From: JALEFZ01 sp039817415
GTDB taxonomy: Bacteria; Bacteroidota; Bacteroidia; J057
Assembly: GCA_039817415.1 (NCBI GenBank)
Contig: JBCBVV010000041.1
Span: 1-58,871 of the forward strand
Direction of reading: 5' to 3'
DNA: 58,871 nucleotides
The translations under genes and the position numbers were made by a program. Under the pieces are notes generated by a model, which saw nothing but the letters and a program-made list of their open reading frames with translations, did no database searches and was not told where the DNA came from. This document shows positions 56,101 to 58,871 of the stretch, piece after piece (the stretch's first letter is position 1; every line of letters begins with the position of its first letter).

Positions 56101-56633
56101 GAATAGGAAGTAGGCGTTACCCCCGTTATACTCAATGCAGCAGTCAATAAGTTGAATGAGCTAGATGTTTCTTTTTGGCTTGTCCCGTTATAAAAAACAG
56201 TTGTTTCATTCTCAAGTAAGTTTCCCGCCTGTTGAAAAGTTACGGTATTACAGTTGGCAGTATAGGAGATTCGAAAGGATAGGGTATCCCCAACTGCAAG
56301 GCTATCTGTTCCTAAAATTATATTATTCAGGTCAGAAATATCCATTTCTGTGAAAGGGCCTCCCTCAATAGCTGCCACAGAGGATGCAACATACTTCATT
56401 CCCGTAGGAAGGTCAATCTGAAAACTAAGTGGTTTTAAGGTAACACTTGTATCATTAATTACCTGAAAATCAAAGTCTCCTGCGTCTCCACAGGTAGTTA
56501 TTTCGTAGTCAAGAGTGCTACTTAACTTCACAGTCTGCCCCATTACTGGCAGTTGAGTCATCCACAAAAATGCAAGGATTAGACAAGCAAGATAACGAAA
56601 AAAGCAGGTTCTTAGACTAGATTTATTCACCAT
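50112..56633 (-). CDS. 2173-residue T9SS surface protein with DUF11-like, FG-GAP and ASPIC/UnbV domains
   Basis: An exported giant (signal peptide to about TQLPVMGQ). Residues ~30-1250 are serial DUF11-like/Ig-like beta domains with many Ser, Thr, Asp and Cys residues. Residues ~1260-1620 hold seven FG-GAP/VCBS repeats (such as WADVDNDGDQDIFVANYD and WGDYDNDGDFDLFVANN), i.e. an integrin-like calcium propeller, directly followed by an ASPIC/UnbV domain (GAGGGGAYGQGDLRTIFGFG ... IQWPSG). Then come an SdrD_B-like segment (VYHDENGNCIMDGGEAGIPNI), a DUF11-like domain with DPNDILVYPNDWVNLGEQIT, and a T9SS sorting domain (IYPNPAKHRMSFYL ... LEPGIYYLRVFD). Likely adhesin or matrix protein; single-gene unit next to polysaccharide genes. 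Confidence 0.87.
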   Translation of the reverse strand: MVNKSSLRTCFFRYLACLILAFLWMTQLPVMGQTVKLSSTLDYEITTCGDAGDFDFQVINDTSVTLKPLSFQIDLPTGMKYVASSVAAIEGGPFTEMDISDLNNIILGTDSLAVGDTLSFRISYTANCNTVTFQQAGNLLENETTVFYNGTSQKETSSSFNLLTAALSITGVTPTSYSGLAGSSFTRQITMFNGGTGALNEFKLAKIHDSNIAVSASDIGILNATGDTITFDSTAIKTIGDGDIYFEPGESLTVTETVDILGCNNVNTVFDAFWGCDDNLYCQSSTSSSSSNSNTVITTEDPAILRTLTSGYDNCIGSSNYDNQIRFVNSGSGPAVNTNVTIQKTSASSYSEILSTGLTYKVGLSGSPISLSLTGSSSSSSYSCLSSTPLSSISFSLPNLQPGDTVYIDFQTYTCCIDVCTNASFNGWSVSTSYDNACGTKSYSHSDVGETEYNRYFTLYTESPAVISDGNSDQWLYRLSSATFNLPDQAGALYDIEFSLPTGLNFSGNSSDLVFRSGLTEWSPKSVNYDSTNRSILAQYEFPIPANFDFLLAEAELTLSLDCDAAGVTSGYQATSAQMFYQLDSTCTSGCRIPMTCEESTSTYFFCPGSGCSDGLSLWEASLSRTNFGSPDNNGDGLADGSGSLNMNQVQSRRLMFGDTLNVSLNGEVSNSGFNFAYGYASSKIPMGTNFTALGGSVTVYDASSGSYYSCSNLSVSKTNGTSDSATFVLDFSASSLNSAGCSDFNGYVYGEGDSIWVDMDLALSTNVGAQIEEVTTINRMYLSVSANPSTANQYNCNWIPVNITLIGYAFSVSGAEDRTVRNCTQSVSQSYYLTIGPCCTNYEGGNLFPYEYRNWANIASAKVWIPSGYDFVSASFSQNRTTTTGGSATESYSGITYDSSSGDTLVFDLSQYLAGNGGSVYEGDDGFSGTLTINLDPVCTKTQSTYEEVGWLFALDQSDNLGGETTGWLSGANDRIRYAPAELEISTSNPIVDGLNQEVTFDLTIENNSGGKTANSVWFTAQSPSGKVIIDSVYTSAGPITESGGLYQIGTLSGGGSQDFSIDVSTSDCNTDSIRIYYGFGCDGFPASLAANGCPIDSEFVYVEPKDAELQITYTPQGEVDVCNPEFTFDMRIASVLYAYSKDIVVDIVVPAGIQIASGTSYIRYPITDSYTSISDPELSGSTYTFNLDSLNSTIASDGLPGATNFSYSRVDLRFDFELDENFTQGDRFEIYLNGNEYCGDPIAQDYVAHPKIYVESPLSSVFFQDTSSVFQNDLTDSRSLSWADVDNDGDQDIFVANYDLVTANSLYLNNGNGTFTQSTSSDLVQDIGPTTSASFADIDNDGDLDAFVTNDIGTGNWLYENDGSGNFTIISATSNGQIAYKGYSFSCSWADYDLDGYLDLFICDYQPTKYNLLYHNNGDKTFTRVSGGDISAAAFSSTHSSWADYDEDGDPDLFVSNDQNTPNLLYRNDGNGIFTSVLESTFADSSYSSGSSWGDYDNDGDFDLFVANNADSYNFLYRNNGNATFTRIFSGDIALDKGNSQGSGWTDYNNDGYLDLFVSNDRAGFKFLYQNNGDGTFTRVSNELTTALGNTMATAWGDYDNDGDMDVFSATYGNEANVLFKNSKGKCNSFAKICLNANSSNGLGIGSVVKAKANINGVDVWQTRLIGAGGGGAYGQGDLRTIFGFGDATVMDSLIIQWPSGLRQYDTNISLNDPSCLSYVEPCENVIYGTVYHDENGNCIMDGGEAGIPNIQILIGDDNRSITTDSAGNFEMKVEDGTFSVEAQATSIWTNACTASYDITVSGCSNDSTSTFGFTSGCSFPDLEVVMGSTPLRKGFTATYAISYENQGGNEATNTQLKVYLDEHMDPASASPVWTSYDTTNSILIWDLGTLSLGETGTIYFEDSILTTSTIGDSLSLSVAMSANESDCDNSNDSISLRQEVVGAIDPNDILVYPNDWVNLGEQITYRIRFQNVGNFPATYVTIIDTLPENLDLESFEMEVASHEYQLELNGNIATWRFLNIDLPDSVSNEAESHGFVQFHIRPKVNVKQGEKITNRAAIIFDFNEAVITNTALIRVDIPNRFVVSDGLSIYPNPAKHRMSFYLEANAAFGSQRIIGYSITSTLGNELVKQWIKPTRVHEIEVDKLEPGIYYLRVFDLNRRTYVQKFMVSGK

Positions 56634-56859
56634 ATTTCAATTAAGATATATTTGCAATTATCGTTTAATATGTGATATAATAAAATCCGTTTATTAAACA
56701 TTTATTACCTACTCCGATATTCAGTATATTTTATTTGATGTATCTATTAACGTGAGTTCCTTTTTCCTTGCATGGAAAACCCTATGTTACATCCCAGTTA
56801 GTTATGCTATTGAAATTTATTAAATTAGAAATAATTTGAATAACGAATTAATAAATTCT

Positions 56860-57606
56860 ATGAGCATAAAATTAAAATGGATTGGGATTTGGGTATTAGG
56901 ATGCTCATTCATGTCTTGCTCTCCACAATATCTTCTTACTAGAAAAGGGGATAAACTTCCCATGGAAATATCTCGGTGGGTCGATCCTGGAGAAACAATG
57001 ATAAGAGAGGGAGACAAAGTTACCGTCAGCATTTGGGGATTTGAAGAACTAAGTGTTGGTTCCTCCTACGAAAGGTTTAATTCGGGAGAGGTTACAGGGA
57101 GATACATATATGTCTCTCAAGATGGGACGATCGAACTTCCACTTATAGGCAAGATTACACTTTCCGGTCTAACCATCAGAGAAGCCAATCTTTTTATTAC
57201 AGAGCTCTATAAAAAATACTTAGTAGCACCTATTGTCAACTTAAAGGTATTGAACCTCAATTTTACCATTTTAGGAGAGGTTAATAGTCCGGGGAATTAT
57301 ATCCTTCAGCAAGAAAGGCACAATCTCCTCCAAGCATTAGGAGATGCTGGAGGAGTAACCCAATATGCTGACTTGAAAAAAACCATGGTTTATCGAAAAA
57401 TTGATGATGAGTGGCAGGACTATCATGTAGACCTCACAGATTTTGAAGTATTGAATTCTTCTTTTACTAGACTTCAGGTAGGTGATATCATCTACATCCC
57501 TCCAAATGGCAGGAAAGTTATCGAGAAAGAATCTAGTAGCCTTACTCCTTTGATAAGCATTTTCAGCTCAGTGGCAATCATTTTATCTCTTTTACTAAGG
57601 CAATGA
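56860..57606 (+). CDS. Wza-like polysaccharide export lipoprotein
   Basis: A 248-residue outer-membrane export protein. The start is the ATG at 56860, which gives a lipoprotein signal (IWVLGCSFMSC); the TTG upstream is less likely. It has the Poly_export domain (GDKVTVSIWGFEELSVG, VSQDGTIELPLIGKITLSGL, LYKKYLVAPIVNLKVLNLNF) and an SLBB domain (ILGEVNSPGNYILQQERHNLLQALGDAGGV), then LQVGDIIYIPPNG and a C-terminal hydrophobic helix. It builds the channel for capsule or exopolysaccharide. It overlaps the next gene by four bases (ATGA), so the two are translationally coupled. Confidence 0.92.
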   Translation: MSIKLKWIGIWVLGCSFMSCSPQYLLTRKGDKLPMEISRWVDPGETMIREGDKVTVSIWGFEELSVGSSYERFNSGEVTGRYIYVSQDGTIELPLIGKITLSGLTIREANLFITELYKKYLVAPIVNLKVLNLNFTILGEVNSPGNYILQQERHNLLQALGDAGGVTQYADLKKTMVYRKIDDEWQDYHVDLTDFEVLNSSFTRLQVGDIIYIPPNGRKVIEKESSSLTPLISIFSSVAIILSLLLRQ

Positions 57607-58844
57607 AAAACTTACAAGATATAAAGGTACTATTGGCTCCGCTCCTCCATTATTGGTGGGTGATGGTAGCTTGTTTACTGATGTGTCTTACAGTAGGTAT
57701 TTTTATGGCATCTCAGGTAAAAGCAGTTTACCAGGCAAGAATAAGTCTTAAACTTCATAAGGAAAACTTCGCTCAAACACCTGGGGGAGACCTTGGAATG
57801 TTTGTATCAGCTAATAATATATCGTCTGAGGCCTATTTATTAGGATCAGAATATCTGATTAATCAAGTTCTGGACAGCCTTCCATTCGATATAACCTACA
57901 CAGAGTTAATCAAATCAAAGTCAATAGATATTTATGGAGAATCCCCCTTCTTGGTCAAAAGTTGGAGTATCCACAACCCAAGATTTATCGATTTTCCCTT
58001 TCAATTAAGCTTCTTGGATAGTTCCACCTTTGAGATCAGTTATTTGATAAATGGTACAGAAGCCATCATAGAAGGCAAGTGGGATCAGCCAATAAAAACA
58101 GGGGACTTTGAGTTGACCCTTACGCCCAATTACAACAATTGGACTGAGACCTTGTTTTTCACACATACCCAAAGAGCATTTTCCTTCCAATTTAACAGCC
58201 GAAAAAAGCTCATAAGCGAGTTCAATGATAAAAATCTTCTCATTAAGCCCATGGAAGATGAAGTCCCTATCATTTCCATTTATCTGAGCCATGAATCAGG
58301 GAAGAAAGCCATGGACTTCCTCAACCAATTAGCAAAAACCTACATCAATGAAGTAGTCAAAGTAAAAAAAGAGAAGGTTAGGAAGGCCATTACCTTCATC
58401 AAAAACGAACTCGATAGTGTAAAAAATGAACTCACTATCATAGAGGGAAAAATGGTCCGATACAAACAAAACGAACAAGTTGTATCCTTTAAATTAGACG
58501 CAGACGCATCCCTTAATCAGATGATGAGTTTGACCAAGGATTTAGTGGCTGTTGAACTAGAAAAACAAGAGCTAACGCAATTACAAGCCTATCTGGAAGA
58601 AGACTCCTTGTTTCTAATTAGTATGCCAGATTTAGGCTCTGTTAAGGATGCCAATTATACTCAAAATCTCCTTGCATTAAACGGGATGATTGCAAGGAAA
58701 AATCAACTTCGTGATTCCTACACAGCTAATCACCCTAAGGTAGAATTACTTGAAAAGGAAATTCAAAAGGAGAAAGAAAAAATCAAAAATGCCGTCAACA
58801 ATGCTATTGAAACGACTGATGTTTTTTGCAACTCGTTCTTGTAG
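57603..58844 (+). CDS. Wzc/GumC-like polysaccharide co-polymerase, N-terminal part
   Basis: The beginning of the inner-membrane chain-length/export partner of the Wza-like protein. A first transmembrane helix (YWWVMVACLLMCLTVGIFMAS) is followed by the Wzz domain and a long periplasmic coiled coil (AITFIKNELDSVKNELTIIE, KNQLRDSYTANHPKVELLEK). Full proteins run to about 700-800 residues and may carry a C-terminal tyrosine kinase. The stop at 58842-58844 is not real: the segment 58809-58871 seems inverted. With that undone the frame reads ETNESKINLLQERVAKNISRF and stays open, the expected continuation. Genuine coding on the plus strand ends at about 58815. Confidence 0.85.
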   Translation: MKNLQDIKVLLAPLLHYWWVMVACLLMCLTVGIFMASQVKAVYQARISLKLHKENFAQTPGGDLGMFVSANNISSEAYLLGSEYLINQVLDSLPFDITYTELIKSKSIDIYGESPFLVKSWSIHNPRFIDFPFQLSFLDSSTFEISYLINGTEAIIEGKWDQPIKTGDFELTLTPNYNNWTETLFFTHTQRAFSFQFNSRKKLISEFNDKNLLIKPMEDEVPIISIYLSHESGKKAMDFLNQLAKTYINEVVKVKKEKVRKAITFIKNELDSVKNELTIIEGKMVRYKQNEQVVSFKLDADASLNQMMSLTKDLVAVELEKQELTQLQAYLEEDSLFLISMPDLGSVKDANYTQNLLALNGMIARKNQLRDSYTANHPKVELLEKEIQKEKEKIKNAVNNAIETTDVFCNSFL

Positions 58845-58871
58845 AAGATTTATCTTAGATTCATTCGTTTC
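58809..58871. repeat. Fold-back inversion at right window end
   Basis: GAAACGA at 58809-58815 and TCGTTTC at 58865-58871 form a 7-base inverted repeat around a 49-base loop that ends exactly at the last base. The minus strand of this segment translates without stop in the frame expected for the interrupted Wzc-like protein, so the segment is reversed relative to the gene. Confidence 0.8.

Noticed and set aside
1..58871. Integrated phage, transposon or insertion sequence
   Set aside because: No transposase, integrase, terminal inverted repeat pair with target duplication, or phage structural gene was seen; the terminal inverted repeats are tiny and local to each end.

Overview
The window reads as a chromosomal segment of a Bacteroidota bacterium, probably a free-living, gliding or polymer-degrading lineage near Saprospiria/Cytophagia (an inference; no marker for placement was searched). 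The grounds are a SusC/SusD outer-membrane pair, at least five secreted proteins with type IX secretion (T9SS) C-terminal sorting domains, DUF1800/DUF1501 and CRTAC1-like FG-GAP proteins, few Shine-Dalgarno sequences, and a MerR/M23 peptidase/alaS neighbourhood common in this phylum.

Layout. 1-5.2 kb: the start of an FG-GAP lipoprotein gene, divergent from a susC-susD pair; each side carries a perfect LacI-type palindrome. 5.3-16.9 kb: mixed single genes (TonB-C-like protein, two YdeI-like proteins, a LysR-YeiH pair, a glycerol facilitator, an R2K-type ATP-grasp enzyme, a two-cupin protein, secreted proteins of unknown function). 17.0-17.3 kb: two gene tails that seem to be what a deletion left behind. 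17.4-31.5 kb: a T9SS beta-helix protein, a GNAT enzyme, tRNA-Pro(GGG), MerR, M23 peptidase, alaS, a yeast-type cytosine deaminase, a serine hydrolase, a two-subunit molybdenum hydroxylase, a LURP-one-like protein and a Tat-signal PLP enzyme. 31.5-45 kb: an unknown lipoprotein, then a five-gene operon of very large surface proteins. 45.2-58.9 kb: a polyprenyl-phosphate sugar-1-phosphate transferase (WecA/TagO type), a Pectate_lyase_3 protein and a T9SS protein in one operon, a 2173-residue surface protein, and the start of a wza-wzc export operon.

The most interesting system is the operon at 33574-44981. Its first and last proteins share a module (two copies and one copy) that looks cohesin-like, each followed by fn3-like repeats and a T9SS sorting domain. 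The fourth protein ends in two textbook dockerin calcium loops, has no visible sorting domain, and carries a CxxCH haem-c motif. DUF1800 and DUF1501 proteins sit between them. A surface scaffold holding a dockerin-tagged, possibly haem-bearing partner is a testable reading.

Both window ends carry tiny fold-back inversions (30 and 63 bases, flanked by 6-7 base inverted repeats). Each breaks a reading frame that becomes normal when the inversion is undone, so the terminal genes are cut by what are most likely assembly or amplification artefacts, not by natural stops.
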